Origin: Blastococcus haudaquaticus
GTDB lineage: Bacteria > Actinomycetota > Actinomycetes > Mycobacteriales > Geodermatophilaceae
Length of the DNA stretch: 64,000 bases
Direction of reading: 5' to 3'
Assembly (NCBI RefSeq): GCF_900230285.1
Contig: NZ_OCNK01000001.1
Coordinates: 744,001 to 808,000, forward strand
The notes under the pieces are model-generated. The model was given only the letters and a program-made list of their open reading frames with translations, was not told the DNA's origin and ran no database searches. Made by a program: the position numbers and the translations under genes. Of the stretch, positions 16,273 through 24,363 are shown piece by piece. The first letter of the stretch is position 1; each line of letters begins with the position of its first letter.

Positions 16273-16893
16273 TCAGAGGGCCGGCCGGACGAGCGAGCCG
16301 CTGCCACCGCCGAACGCCGACACCTGGAACCCGCGGAGGCGGAGGAGCTCGGCCAGCGCCGCGTTCATCACCTGCTGCCCGACCGCGTCCACCGTGGCGC
16401 CCGCCACCTGCTCGACGGTCATCCGGTCGTGCTGCCGCCACGTCACGAGGACCCCGCCGAGCCCCGGCTCGGGGCTCAGGCAGGCCCCACCGACCTCGCT
16501 GCCGGGTCCGGAGACGTCGTGCAGCGGCAGCCCCGCCTCGGCGAGGGCGCCCGCCACCTCGACGACCAGAGTCGTGAGCGGGTCCTCGTCGGAGATCGTG
16601 GCGTCCCAGTCGGCGACGAGCCGGTCGAGCTGGTCACCCAGATGGGCCAGCCACGTCCAGTCCTGAGGAGACGGCCGCTGGCTCAGCCCGCCGTCGTTCC
16701 GCCGCGTGCCGTAGACCGTGCGGACGACCTCCCGGACGTCGGAGGTCCGGGCCGACTCGGCCCATCGCGCCTCGGCGCGGTCCGGGAACGGCCCGGCGAC
16801 GATCCGACCGGGACCGGTCTCCTCGTCGACGACCAACCACCAGCCCTGGCTGACGGTACCGAGGGCAAGCCCACCACTGGGAAGAACGCTCAC
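16273..16893 (-). CDS. Conserved-looking protein of unknown function
   Basis: A 206-residue soluble protein of no family I recognise. The N-terminal half has a small beta-rich pattern (GGLALGTVSQGWWLVVDEETG, then IVAGPFPDRAEARWA) that resembles a dispensable-repeat or nucleotide-sensing module; the second half is alpha-helical with a Trp/Asp-rich stretch (DWTWLAHLGDQLDRLVADWD). The start is set at GTG 16893 because AAGGAG stands exactly 9 nt upstream. The frame is open to GTG 17112, which would give 279 residues, but the added N-terminus is Arg-rich with no good ribosome-binding site. It is transcribed alone. Confidence 0.6.
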   Translation of the reverse strand: MSVLPSGGLALGTVSQGWWLVVDEETGPGRIVAGPFPDRAEARWAESARTSDVREVVRTVYGTRRNDGGLSQRPSPQDWTWLAHLGDQLDRLVADWDATISDEDPLTTLVVEVAGALAEAGLPLHDVSGPGSEVGGACLSPEPGLGGVLVTWRQHDRMTVEQVAGATVDAVGQQVMNAALAELLRLRGFQVSAFGGGSGSLVRPAL

Positions 16894-17196
16894 GAACAAC
16901 CACTCCTTGGACGCCGCCGGGCTGGGGAAGTGCCCGGCCACCACGCCCATCCGTGTGCGCGGTGTAAGGAGAAGGTAGGTGGCCGCGAGGGGTGGCCCGG
17001 GGTGTCGCGACAGGGCGAGTCGCGCGCGTTCCCGAATCGTTGCGAACGGCCCCCGCCGTGGCCGGTGACCCACCCCGGCAACCGCCCACAAGTCGACAAA
17101 GAAGCCGCTCACGAGCGTGCATCCCTCTCCTTGAGCCGTCGGCGACGTCCCGGACTCCCCCTCCCTCGGCGCGTCGCGGCCGGCCCCGCGGGCGGG
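16894..17196. other. Gene-poor stretch of about 300 bases
   Basis: No firm gene is seen. The minus frame upstream of the 206-residue protein stays open to 17112. A Shine-Dalgarno/ATG pair (AAGGAGAGGG then ATG at 17122-17120, minus strand) opens a different frame whose translation looks like out-of-frame high-GC noise. The stretch probably holds the promoter region of the gene starting at 16893. Confidence 0.5.
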
Positions 17197-18330
17197 TCAG
17201 GCGGCGTCGGGGAAGGACCGGTCGCCGAAGAGGATGCGGCGGGCGGCGGCGCGCCCGACCGGGGTACGCAGCGCCGCGAACGCCGCCGCGGCGACGGCCG
17301 GGGTGCGCACCTGCGCCAGGCCGCGGCGCAGTGCCAGCCTCCCCCGGAACGACGCCCGCAGCGCTGCCCCGTCGTAGTGCTCGAGCGCGGTGGCCCGCCC
17401 GGCGCGGAGGGCGTCGTCGAGCACGTCGGCAGCCAGTGCCGACAGCCGCAGGCACGGGTCGAGGCCGCCCGCGGTGAGCGGGGAGACCGCACCGGCCGCA
17501 TCGCCGACGAGCAGGCCCCGGGGGCAGCTGATCCGGCGCAGCAGTCCGCCGACGGGGATGGGGCCGCCACGCCGCTCGACCTCTTCGGGTCGGTCGGTGC
17601 CGGTCAGCCCGGGAGCCGAGGCGGCGAACCGCTGCACGGCCCGCCGCAGCCCGTCGGGGAACCGGTCGGCGTAGCCGGCCACGCCCACGTGCGCGTGCCG
17701 CCCGTCGTTGACGACCCAGGCCAGGTAGCCGGGCGCGAGGGTGGGGTCGAGGACGCAGTGGAACGCCGGCGGCCCGTCGTTGCCCGCGACCTCGAAGACC
17801 TCCTCACCGCCGACCAGGAGGTGCTCGTTGCGGTCGAGGGCGAGGTCGCGGGCGACCCGTGAGCGCGCCCCGTCCGCGCCGACGACGTACCGGGCACGGA
17901 CCCGGGTCGGACCCGCCGGCCCGTCCAGCGCGTAGATGTCGGCGCGCCGGCCCACGTAGCGCGTCCCCAGCGCCAGCCGGACGCCCGCCCCGACCGCGGC
18001 CCGGGCAGCGCCCTCGTACAGCGGCGCCATGTCGCCCACCCGGTACTCGTCGCGGTCGCTGTCCAGCGTCACCGGGCGGCGCAGGCTCGGCGGGTACAGG
18101 ACAACCCGGCGGATCGGGGGTCCGAGGCAGTCGGGCGGCAACGGGAAGTCGTCGAGCGTCTTGCGGACGAAGATCCCGGTGGTGCGGATGGCGCCGGCGA
18201 GGTGCGGCCGGCGTTCGGCCAGGAGCACGTCGTGCCCCCGCTCGGCCAGGACGGTCGCGGTGTGCAGGCCGGCGAGCCCGGCACCGACGACCAGCACGTC
18301 CACGGTCTCCGAGGACAGGGCCGCCGTCAC
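17197..18330 (-). CDS. FAD-dependent oxidoreductase, geranylgeranyl reductase family
   Basis: A 377-residue flavoprotein. The N-terminal Rossmann fingerprint VDVLVVGAGLAGLHTATVLAE (residues ~10-30) binds the FAD ADP part; YVVGADGARSRVAR is the DG motif and LLVGDAAGAVSPLTAGG the GD motif that closes on the flavin. This arrangement is that of geranylgeranyl reductases and related aromatic monooxygenases; a reductase acting on isoprenoid chains of a lipid or quinone is likely but not proven. GTG 18330 overlaps the stop of the ABC permease by 4 nt (GTGA), so it is the last gene of the operon that starts at 20762. The coupling to an ABC exporter is unusual. Confidence 0.8.
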   Translation of the reverse strand: MTAALSSETVDVLVVGAGLAGLHTATVLAERGHDVLLAERRPHLAGAIRTTGIFVRKTLDDFPLPPDCLGPPIRRVVLYPPSLRRPVTLDSDRDEYRVGDMAPLYEGAARAAVGAGVRLALGTRYVGRRADIYALDGPAGPTRVRARYVVGADGARSRVARDLALDRNEHLLVGGEEVFEVAGNDGPPAFHCVLDPTLAPGYLAWVVNDGRHAHVGVAGYADRFPDGLRRAVQRFAASAPGLTGTDRPEEVERRGGPIPVGGLLRRISCPRGLLVGDAAGAVSPLTAGGLDPCLRLSALAADVLDDALRAGRATALEHYDGAALRASFRGRLALRRGLAQVRTPAVAAAAFAALRTPVGRAAARRILFGDRSFPDAA

Positions 18331-19103
18331 CGGTTCGCGTCGTCCCGGGCCAGCCGGAGCCAGCCCAGCAGGAGCGCTCCGCCGGCCCAGCCCAGCAGTG
18401 CCGTGACCGACGACGCCGTCGTCATGCCGGGCACCTCGCCGATCAGGAGGAAGGCGGCGCCGGAGCCCGGCAGCACCGCGGCGACCGCCGACATCCACGA
18501 GTAGCCGAACACCGGCAGCAGGAACGGGAGCACCAGCATGAGCAGGAAGACCGCCACGAGCGCGCCCGCGGTGCTGCGCAGCAGGAACCCGAGCCCGACG
18601 GCGAGGGCCGACCCGCCGGCGACGACGAGGGCGACCGTGCCGAGCGCGTCGAGGCCCGCGTTCCAGGGCAGATCGAGCGCCTGCCCGGCCGCCAGGTAGG
18701 CAGCGAGAGCCGAGGCCAGCGCCAGCAGGACGGCGAGGCCCGTCGCCGCCGTCATCGCCACGGCCGTCCGGGCCAGTCCGAGGAGCGTGCGGCGGGGCGT
18801 CCACTGCAGGGTGGGGACGATGCCGCCGGTGGCGTAATCCGACGTCACGACCGTGAGAGCCAGCGCCAGCAGCGCGAACTGGGCCGGCATGGCCGTGACC
18901 GTGGAGGCCATCCACGCCGGCTCGCTCCGGACCGCCGTCGGGTCGGCCTCGGAGCCGGCGATCGTGCCGATCCCGACCATCACCACGGCGGCCGCGGCGG
19001 CGAACCACCGACCGGCCCGGACCGACCACAGGCGCGTCCACTCGGCGGCGCAGGTGCGGGCGAACACGCGCCCGGCGGAGATGTCGTGCGCGGTCGCCGT
19101 CAC
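18327..19103 (-). CDS. ABC-2 type transporter permease
   Basis: A 258-residue membrane protein with about six hydrophobic segments and the layout of ABC-2 export permeases: an N-terminal cytoplasmic helix (RVFARTCAAEWTRLWSVRAGRW), the SDYATGGIVPTLQWTPRR loop typical of this family, and a Gly/Leu-rich core. It works with the ATPase encoded just before it. Its start GTG 19103 overlaps the ATPase stop by 4 nt (GTGA), and its stop overlaps the flavoprotein start in the same manner, so all are co-translated. Confidence 0.85.
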   Translation of the reverse strand: MTATAHDISAGRVFARTCAAEWTRLWSVRAGRWFAAAAAVVMVGIGTIAGSEADPTAVRSEPAWMASTVTAMPAQFALLALALTVVTSDYATGGIVPTLQWTPRRTLLGLARTAVAMTAATGLAVLLALASALAAYLAAGQALDLPWNAGLDALGTVALVVAGGSALAVGLGFLLRSTAGALVAVFLLMLVLPFLLPVFGYSWMSAVAAVLPGSGAAFLLIGEVPGMTTASSVTALLGWAGGALLLGWLRLARDDANR

Positions 19104-20026
19104 CGGGCCACCTCCGCGACCGGCTCCGAGCCGGCGAACTGGACGCTGCTGCCGGTCAGGGCGAGGTAGGCGTCCTCCAGGGACTGGGCCACGTCGGACA
19201 GGTGGTGCAGCGGGATGCGCAATGCGTTGGCCACCTCGCCCACGTCGTGCGCGGTGCCGTCCTCGATCTCCAGCTCGTCCACATCCGTCCGCGTGGCCGC
19301 GAGTCCGCGGTCGCGCAGGCCGGCGAGCAGCTCCTCCGACCGGGAGCTCCGGACCCGGACCCGGCCGTTGCCCAGGCCGCGCAGGATCTCCTCCGTGGTC
19401 GCGTCCGCGATCAGGCGGCCCCGGCCGATCACCACCAGGCGGTCGGCGGTCTGCTGCATCTCGCTGAGCAGGTGGCTGGAGACGAGGACTGTTCGCCCCT
19501 CGTCGGCGAGCCGGCGCAGCAGCCCCCGGATCCAGCGGACCCCGTCGAGGTCGAGCCCGTTGACCGGCTCGTCGAACAACAGGACGCGCGGGTTCCCGAG
19601 CAGCGCCGCGGCGATCCCGAGACGCTGCCGCATGCCGAGGGAGTAGCCCCTGATCCGGCGGCGTGCCGCCCGGCCCAGGCCGACCTGGTCGATCACCTCG
19701 TCCACCCGCCGCTGCGGGATGCCGTTGGACCGGGCCGCGATCCGCAGGTGGCTGCGCCCGGTGCGGCCCGGGTGCACCGAGCCGGGGTCGAGCAGCGCAC
19801 CGACCTCCCGGAGCGGTTCGGCGAGCGATGCGAACGGTCGCCCGTTCACCAGCGCCGTTCCGGAGGTGGGCCGGTCCAGGCCGAGGACCATCCGCATCGT
19901 CGTCGACTTGCCCGCACCGTTCGGCCCCAGGAAGCCGGTCACCGTGCCCGGCGCGACGTCGAAGCTCAGGTCGTCGACGGCCAGGACGTCGCCGTAGCGC
20001 TTGGTGAGCCCGCGGACCTCGATCAT
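19100..20026 (-). CDS. ABC transporter ATP-binding protein (export type)
   Basis: A 308-residue ATPase of the DrrA/CcmA group. Walker A is GPNGAGKST (34-42), the signature is SLGMRQRLG (129-137), Walker B is LLFDEPVNGLD (149-159), followed by SSHLLSEMQQTAD with the switch His. The last ~90 residues form the extra C-terminal domain common in drug and lipid exporters. ATG 20026 overlaps the stop of the XRE regulator (ATGA). With the permease it would form an exporter whose substrate is not visible. Confidence 0.9.
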   Translation of the reverse strand: MIEVRGLTKRYGDVLAVDDLSFDVAPGTVTGFLGPNGAGKSTTMRMVLGLDRPTSGTALVNGRPFASLAEPLREVGALLDPGSVHPGRTGRSHLRIAARSNGIPQRRVDEVIDQVGLGRAARRRIRGYSLGMRQRLGIAAALLGNPRVLLFDEPVNGLDLDGVRWIRGLLRRLADEGRTVLVSSHLLSEMQQTADRLVVIGRGRLIADATTEEILRGLGNGRVRVRSSRSEELLAGLRDRGLAATRTDVDELEIEDGTAHDVGEVANALRIPLHHLSDVAQSLEDAYLALTGSSVQFAGSEPVAEVAR

Positions 20027-20268
20027 CGGCTCGCCTCGTGGTCGAGCCGGCCGGCGGCCTGCTCGTCGTCCACCCATTCCAGGAGATCCCCGGGCTGGCA
20101 CTCGAGCACCCGGCACATGGCCTCCAGCGTGCTGAAGCGAACCGCCTTCGCCCGCCCGTTCTTCAGCACCGCGACGTTGGCCGGCGTGAGCCCGACGCGC
20201 TCGGCGAACTCCCCCACGCTCATCTTGCGGCGGGCCAGCTCGACGTCGATGCGCACGACGATCGGCAT
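20023..20268 (-). CDS. XRE-family (YozG-type) helix-turn-helix regulator
   Basis: An 81-residue DNA-binding protein. The helix-turn-helix covers residues ~14-40 (MSVGEFAERVGLTPANVAVLKNGR), followed by FSTLEAMCRVLECQPGDLLEW, the hallmark of the small Cro/YozG-like group. In Bacillus and others such regulators are encoded with a DUF2975 membrane protein, as here: the stop of the DUF2975 gene and ATG 20268 share one base (TGATG). It probably controls this operon through the repeats at 20763-20804. Confidence 0.9.
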   Translation of the reverse strand: MPIVVRIDVELARRKMSVGEFAERVGLTPANVAVLKNGRAKAVRFSTLEAMCRVLECQPGDLLEWVDDEQAAGRLDHEASR

Positions 20269-20762
20269 CAGATGACCGCTTCCATGTCGGCCCGCAGCGT
20301 CGTGGCCTGCCGCAGCAGCGCCCGCATGACCACCATGAGCAGCCCGAGGACGGCGCCGACGAGCAGCAGCAGCAGGAGCAGCGCCGGTAGGACCGGGTCG
20401 TCGCTGACCTCGTCGACGATGAAGTAGTAGGCGCAGACGAGCGTGCCGAAGAGCATCACCCAGCCGACGACAATCGCCCGCACGATGGCGTTCACCCACG
20501 GCAGGGCGTCCGCGCTGAAGATGCGGTCGGCGGTGACGAGGCTGAGCAGTTTCCAGGTGCACACGATGACCACCTGGACGCACGCCAGCCCGAGGATCGC
20601 GACGGCGAGCATCGTCCACCGCATGAACGACTGCTCCAGCGACGGATCGGCCAGCTCCGGCAGCAGCGCCGGCACCGCCCAGATCTGCGCCGCCAGGAGA
20701 CCGGCGAACACGATCACGAGCAGGACCCGGAGGGGGAGGACGACGAGGCGCAGGTGCGTCAT
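20268..20762 (-). CDS. DUF2975 membrane protein (YoaS-like)
   Basis: A 164-residue protein with four transmembrane helices (around residues 5-25, 47-70, 90-115 and 125-148). DUF2975 proteins pair with YozG-type regulators; the conserved loop with TADRIFSADALPWVNAI between helices 2 and 3 is present. The pair may act as a membrane-linked switch, but its signal is not known. ATG 20762 sits at the edge of the operator-like repeats. It is the first gene of a five-gene overlapped operon. Confidence 0.85.
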   Translation of the reverse strand: MTHLRLVVLPLRVLLVIVFAGLLAAQIWAVPALLPELADPSLEQSFMRWTMLAVAILGLACVQVVIVCTWKLLSLVTADRIFSADALPWVNAIVRAIVVGWVMLFGTLVCAYYFIVDEVSDDPVLPALLLLLLLVGAVLGLLMVVMRALLRQATTLRADMEAVI

Positions 20763-20804
20763 GTGATCGACTTTCACCGGATGTCTATCGAAAGTCAATC
20801 GATA
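20763..20804 (-). promoter_or_regulatory. Paired operator-like repeats before the DUF2975/XRE/ABC operon
   Basis: Two related sites lie directly upstream of ATG 20762. Site A, 20786-20804, is TATCGA-AAGTCAA-TCGATA, with perfect 6-bp arms and a 7-bp centre. Site B, 20763-20777, read on the other strand, is GTGA-AAGTCGA-TCAC, with 4-bp arms and a 7-bp centre. They share GAAAGTC(A/G)ATC in opposite orientation. A TTGACT in site A could also be a -35 hexamer. The co-encoded XRE protein is the likely ligand. Confidence 0.6.
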
Positions 20805-20959
20805 CACGCCGTTGCCCGGCATATCTCCCTCGAAGGAACGTCGTCCGGACCTCCAGCGTCCGGTCCGGGCCGACGTGCGGGAGGTCGCTGCCGCTGCTTC
20901 TAGGCTTCGCGCCGTCGTGCGGTGCCGTCCGGCCGCCGCAGCCAGGAGAGGACGAGTCC

Positions 20960-22222
20960 GTGTCGCAGCATCCCGGCGGCCCGACGCCGACGGCCGAGCC
21001 GCCGCGATCACGACCCGAGCCCGGGAGCGCCCCACCCGCCTGGTCGCCGTGGCGGGCGGTGGTCGGCTTCGGCGTGGTGAGCCTGGCCGCGGACATGGTC
21101 TACGAGGGCGCCCGCTCGATCACCGGTCCGCTGCTGGCCTCGCTCGGCGCCTCGGCGCTTCTCGTCGGGCTGGTGACCGGTGCCGGCGAGGCGCTGGCGC
21201 TGGTGCTGCGGCTGCCCTTCGGCAGCCGGGCGGACCGCTCGGGCGGCTACTGGTCGATGACGATCGCCGGTTACGCGCTGACCGCCGTCTGCGTGCCGTT
21301 GCTGGCGGTGACGCCGTTCCTGGGCGCGGCCGGGCTGGCCGTCGGGTGCCTGCTGGTGCTGGCCGAGCGGACCGGCAAGGCGGTGCGCAGTCCGGCCAAG
21401 TCCACCCTGCTCGCGCACGCCGCCGGGCCGGTCGGGCTGGGCCGCGGGTTCGGCGTCCACAAGGCCCTGGACCAGATCGGCGCGTTCGCGGGCCCGCTGC
21501 TGGTGGCCGCCGTCGTGGCCACCACCGGCGTGCTCTGGCCTGCCCTGGCCCTGCTCGCCGTCCCCGGCGCGGCCTCGATCGCGCTCCTGTTCTGGCTGCG
21601 GCGGCGCACCGGCGATCCGCTGCGCGAGCAGGCCCGGGCGGCGGGGCCGCAGCCGACGGTGTCGCTGCTCCGGGCCGGCCGGGACCTGCCCCGCGCGTTC
21701 TGGCTGTTCGCCGCCTCCGCCGCGCTGACCACCGCCGGGCTGGTCACCTTCGGCGTCATCTCGTTCCACCTGGTCACCGACGACGTGTTCCCCACCGCGG
21801 CCGTGCCGGTGGTGTACGCCGCGGCGATGGCCGCCGCTGGCCTGACCGCGCTGGCCCTCGGCTGGGTGCACGACCGCTGGGGTGGGCGGGAGCTCCTCGT
21901 GCTGCCGGTCATGGTGACCGTGGTGCCGGTGCTGGCGTTCACCGAGTCCTGGGCGGTGGCCCTGCTGGGCGTGCTCGTCTGGGGGGCGGCGACCGGCCTG
22001 CAGGACTCCACGGTCAAGGCGCTCGTCGCCCGGCTGGTCCCCGCCGGGCGCCGGGCCACCGGTTACGGGATGTTCGCCGCGGTGCAGGGCGCCGCGGCCG
22101 TCGTCGGCGGGGCGCTCGCCGGATGGCTGTCCGCCGTCTCCGTGCCGGCGCTGGTCGCCGTCGTCGCCGTCCTGCAACTCGCGGCGCTCGTGCTGCTGTT
22201 CCGGACGCTCCGGACGCGGTGA
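20960..22222 (+). CDS. MFS transporter
   Basis: A 420-residue protein with 12 predicted membrane helices. After a Pro-rich N-terminus, the segment SLAADMVYEGARSITGPLLASLGAS and the pattern GSRADRSGGYW (motif A) match a group of actinobacterial MFS exporters. AERTGKAVRSPAKSTLLA and DQIGAFAGPLL follow, as in that group. The substrate is unknown. GTG 20960 has AGGAGAGGA about 7-14 nt upstream. It is divergent from the DUF2975 operon and convergent with the YjbR gene, whose stop lies 6 nt away. Confidence 0.85.
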   Translation: MSQHPGGPTPTAEPPRSRPEPGSAPPAWSPWRAVVGFGVVSLAADMVYEGARSITGPLLASLGASALLVGLVTGAGEALALVLRLPFGSRADRSGGYWSMTIAGYALTAVCVPLLAVTPFLGAAGLAVGCLLVLAERTGKAVRSPAKSTLLAHAAGPVGLGRGFGVHKALDQIGAFAGPLLVAAVVATTGVLWPALALLAVPGAASIALLFWLRRRTGDPLREQARAAGPQPTVSLLRAGRDLPRAFWLFAASAALTTAGLVTFGVISFHLVTDDVFPTAAVPVVYAAAMAAAGLTALALGWVHDRWGGRELLVLPVMVTVVPVLAFTESWAVALLGVLVWGAATGLQDSTVKALVARLVPAGRRATGYGMFAAVQGAAAVVGGALAGWLSAVSVPALVAVVAVLQLAALVLLFRTLRTR

Positions 22223-22228
22223 GGAGTA

Positions 22229-22588
22229 TCAGCCCGGTCCGTCGGGATGGGTGACGTCGTAGGCGGCGGAGACCTTCTTGGGGACGACCATGCGCCACGC
22301 GTCGACGACGAGCTCGCGGGCTTCCGTCGGGTCCAGTGCGGGCAGGCGGGCGTGCACCCAGTGGAAGCGGAGGTCGGACTCCGCCGGCAGCTGGAACTTC
22401 TGCGGGTCGCGCAGGACGAGCGCCACCCGTTCCTCCTTCGGGAACGCGAAGCCCATGACGGCCTCGTCCAGGGAGAACGCCACGTAGACGATCTGCTTGA
22501 CCCGGAACTTCAGCCGGCCGCGCACGTAGACCTCGTAGGAGCGCTCCAGCTCGGCGCCCAGCGGCCGGACGTCCTCGATCACCGCCAT
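22229..22588 (-). CDS. MmcQ/YjbR family protein
   Basis: A 119-residue protein of the MmcQ/YjbR fold, with the usual LRFHWVHARLPALDPTEARELVVDAWRMVVPKK ending and a FAFPKEERVALVL core strand. The family is called DNA-binding on structural grounds; its role is not settled. ATG 22588 has GGAGGGGG about 8 nt upstream. An in-frame extension to 22660 is Arg/Pro-rich and is not used. Confidence 0.8.
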   Translation of the reverse strand: MAVIEDVRPLGAELERSYEVYVRGRLKFRVKQIVYVAFSLDEAVMGFAFPKEERVALVLRDPQKFQLPAESDLRFHWVHARLPALDPTEARELVVDAWRMVVPKKVSAAYDVTHPDGPG

Positions 22589-22703
22589 GCCCAGCACCCC
22601 CTCCGTCGGCCCCCTGCGTGGTCGCTCGCAGGTTCGACCGCAGCGGCGGGGCGGAGTCATCGGCGTTCAGCGCCCCGTTGGCGATCCCGGCCGACGGGAC
22701 GGG

Positions 22704-22853
22704 TCAGGACTTCTTGGTGCTCTTCTTCCCGCCCTTCTTGCCGAGCTCGCTCTGGGCGGCGGAGCTCTTGCGGGGGTTCTTCTCGCCGTCCTTCTTCGCC
22801 TTGGCGTTGGCCTTCTTCGCCGTACCGCTGCCCTTGCCGCTCTTGTCCGCCAT
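22704..22853 (-). CDS. Small lysine-rich basic protein
   Basis: A 49-residue protein with Lys making up about a third, mixed with Ala, Gly and Ser (MADKSGKGSGTAKKANAKA... ...GKKGGKKSTKKS). There is no membrane segment and no Cys. The composition resembles the basic tails of histone-like or nucleoid proteins; binding to nucleic acid is an inference from charge only. ATG 22853 has GGGAGG 6 nt upstream, which supports a real gene although it is short. Confidence 0.65.
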   Translation of the reverse strand: MADKSGKGSGTAKKANAKAKKDGEKNPRKSSAAQSELGKKGGKKSTKKS

Positions 22854-23469
22854 GACTACCTCCCGGTTGAGGACCGACGTCCAGGTGCGGACGGTCGAAG
22901 CGCTGCGACTACCCGGGACGGACCAGCGAGAACATCCCCCGGGACGGGAGGACCGGCGAAGGCGGTCCTCCCGTCGAGCACCACGCAATCGGACGTGTTC
23001 CCGAGTCGCAGCGGCGGTCACCGCCGTACAGCGCTGCTCGGCCACGCTCGACTCCCTCATCGAGGGAGCGTCCAAGTTCAGCCGAACAAGCTGTCGACCA
23101 CCCAGCCGGAGCACTGTCGCCTATCACCCGACGCCGATCCTCAAGCAGCAGTCGGATCAACACATCAACGCGGTGGGTTCAAAGCCGTCTAGGAGGTGCG
23201 CTCGGGTTCCATGCTGCTGGGCCAGCCCGGCGGCGCGATGTTGGAGGAAGCCGTCAATCGGCAGGTCGGCAACATGGCGGAAGGTCTCGGGCGGGTTGGC
23301 GCGGTTGTTCACCTGGCTGTGGACGTTCCCGACCTGGGGCGACGTCTCGGGGGCGGTGACCTGTTCACCGTCACGGCACACGTGGGCTTGATGTACCGGA
23401 TCGGCTGACGGAAATAAAAGACAGCGGAGGTGGTGACTCGACCCCACCGCCAAGTCCTCAGGACCGATT
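22854..23469. other. Gene-poor edge of the insertion region
   Basis: About 600 bases with no convincing gene. At 23015-23060 the minus strand carries a short remnant of an IS481-type transposase N-terminus, followed at 23070-23090 by a degenerate copy of its end repeat. Open frames at 23196-23408 (+) and 23157-23651 (-) have no ribosome-binding site or known motif. The base composition falls toward AT from about 23070 on. Confidence 0.5.
23015..23093 (-). mobile_element. IS481-family remnant, fragment 1
   Basis: The minus strand encodes SSVAEQRCTAV, close to the SVAEQRYQAV start of the transposase fragment at 24574-24930; 18 nt (23031-23048) are identical to 24877-24894. Upstream of it GTCCAAGTTCAGCCGAAC resembles the 22-bp end repeats at 24957-25047. 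Only the extreme 5' end of the element is left. Confidence 0.55.
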
Positions 23470-24363
23470 TCACCGCGGATAGATCGCCGCGAGATCGATG
23501 CCTTGCTCCCAAGTGTCCTCGCGGGGGTTCCAATCCCATGTATCGCCGGAGTTGACGAGGTCAGAGACGTCACCGCCGGCCCATCGATACGGCGCTTTCG
23601 GGTTGCCCAGCGACACCGTGCTGCGTTGGCCATTGACGGCATACTCCGCAATGATCGAGCCCTGGTACAGGTAGTGGTCCGACTGCACTACAACGGAAGC
23701 CACCGCAGAGTCGATTCCGTTGAGCTTCACAACGGCCGGCGGCATAGGGAATTCCGCATTGGGAGAAGCGCCGGTGTTATCACGCATGGTTGTTTCGCGG
23801 GTTCGAGTATCCGTCGTGATGATTTGACCCGGCCCGCCGTCCGCCTCATAGTTGCATCTGATTAGGGTGTAGTCATCGCTGGGAAATGCGTCACGTGTGA
23901 ACGGCTGCGCTCGCACGCTTGTGACGGTCACCTGGTCAGCAACGCCGGACACCATTCTCAGCGTGCCTCCGGGCCCGAGGGCATAGATGCCAGGAGTTTC
24001 TCGAAGCCATTCGGCCCAGTCGTCGCAATGATAATAGGCTTCGGAGACGGGGTAATCCGGCGGAGTCGGCAATGCTGACGATGGGCCATCAAACAACCAG
24101 GTGCCATAGGCCCAGTCAATCTCTAGTTCGACTGCCCCGATCGAATCTGGCTGTTCGGTGAACTCGCAATTTACGTCATTATCGGAGCCTTGAACATTAC
24201 AATTGCCGGAGTCGGTGATTTCGCTTGAGTCCCCTTGTCCCACGACAAGCGTCGCAACTAGGCCCGCTATTGCCACGAGAACTCCGAGACCCGTCCATCC
24301 CGGATGCGCCAACGCTCCATTCCATAGGCGCGTCCACCACGGCACCGCTTTCGACTCTGCCAA
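23470..24363 (-). CDS. Membrane-anchored protein of unknown function, lower GC than its surroundings
   Basis: A ~297-residue protein. After a short cytoplasmic part (AVPWWTRLWNGALAHPGW) comes one membrane helix (TGLGVLVAIAGLVATLVVGQ, residues ~28-48), then an outside region with NCNVQGSDNDVNC, a Cys-bounded motif I have seen only in uncharacterised actinobacterial proteins. The rest is beta-rich with three further Cys residues. No enzyme motif is seen. The start is uncertain: TTG 24363 and GTG 24345 are both in frame and neither has a strong Shine-Dalgarno. Codon use and base composition are clearly less GC-rich than in neighbouring genes, and IS481 fragments lie on both sides, so recent transfer is likely. 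Confidence 0.6.
   Translation of the reverse strand: MAESKAVPWWTRLWNGALAHPGWTGLGVLVAIAGLVATLVVGQGDSSEITDSGNCNVQGSDNDVNCEFTEQPDSIGAVELEIDWAYGTWLFDGPSSALPTPPDYPVSEAYYHCDDWAEWLRETPGIYALGPGGTLRMVSGVADQVTVTSVRAQPFTRDAFPSDDYTLIRCNYEADGGPGQIITTDTRTRETTMRDNTGASPNAEFPMPPAVVKLNGIDSAVASVVVQSDHYLYQGSIIAEYAVNGQRSTVSLGNPKAPYRWAGGDVSDLVNSGDTWDWNPREDTWEQGIDLAAIYPR

Noticed and set aside
17100-17122. Shine-Dalgarno/ATG at 17122 opening a long minus frame
   Set aside because: The translation is Arg/Gly-rich with no domain and runs antisense or out of frame through known coding sequence; kept only as a start-site conflict.
23196-23408. 70-residue plus-strand frame in the low-GC region
   Set aside because: No ribosome-binding site, no motif, and an equally long minus-strand frame covers the same bases.
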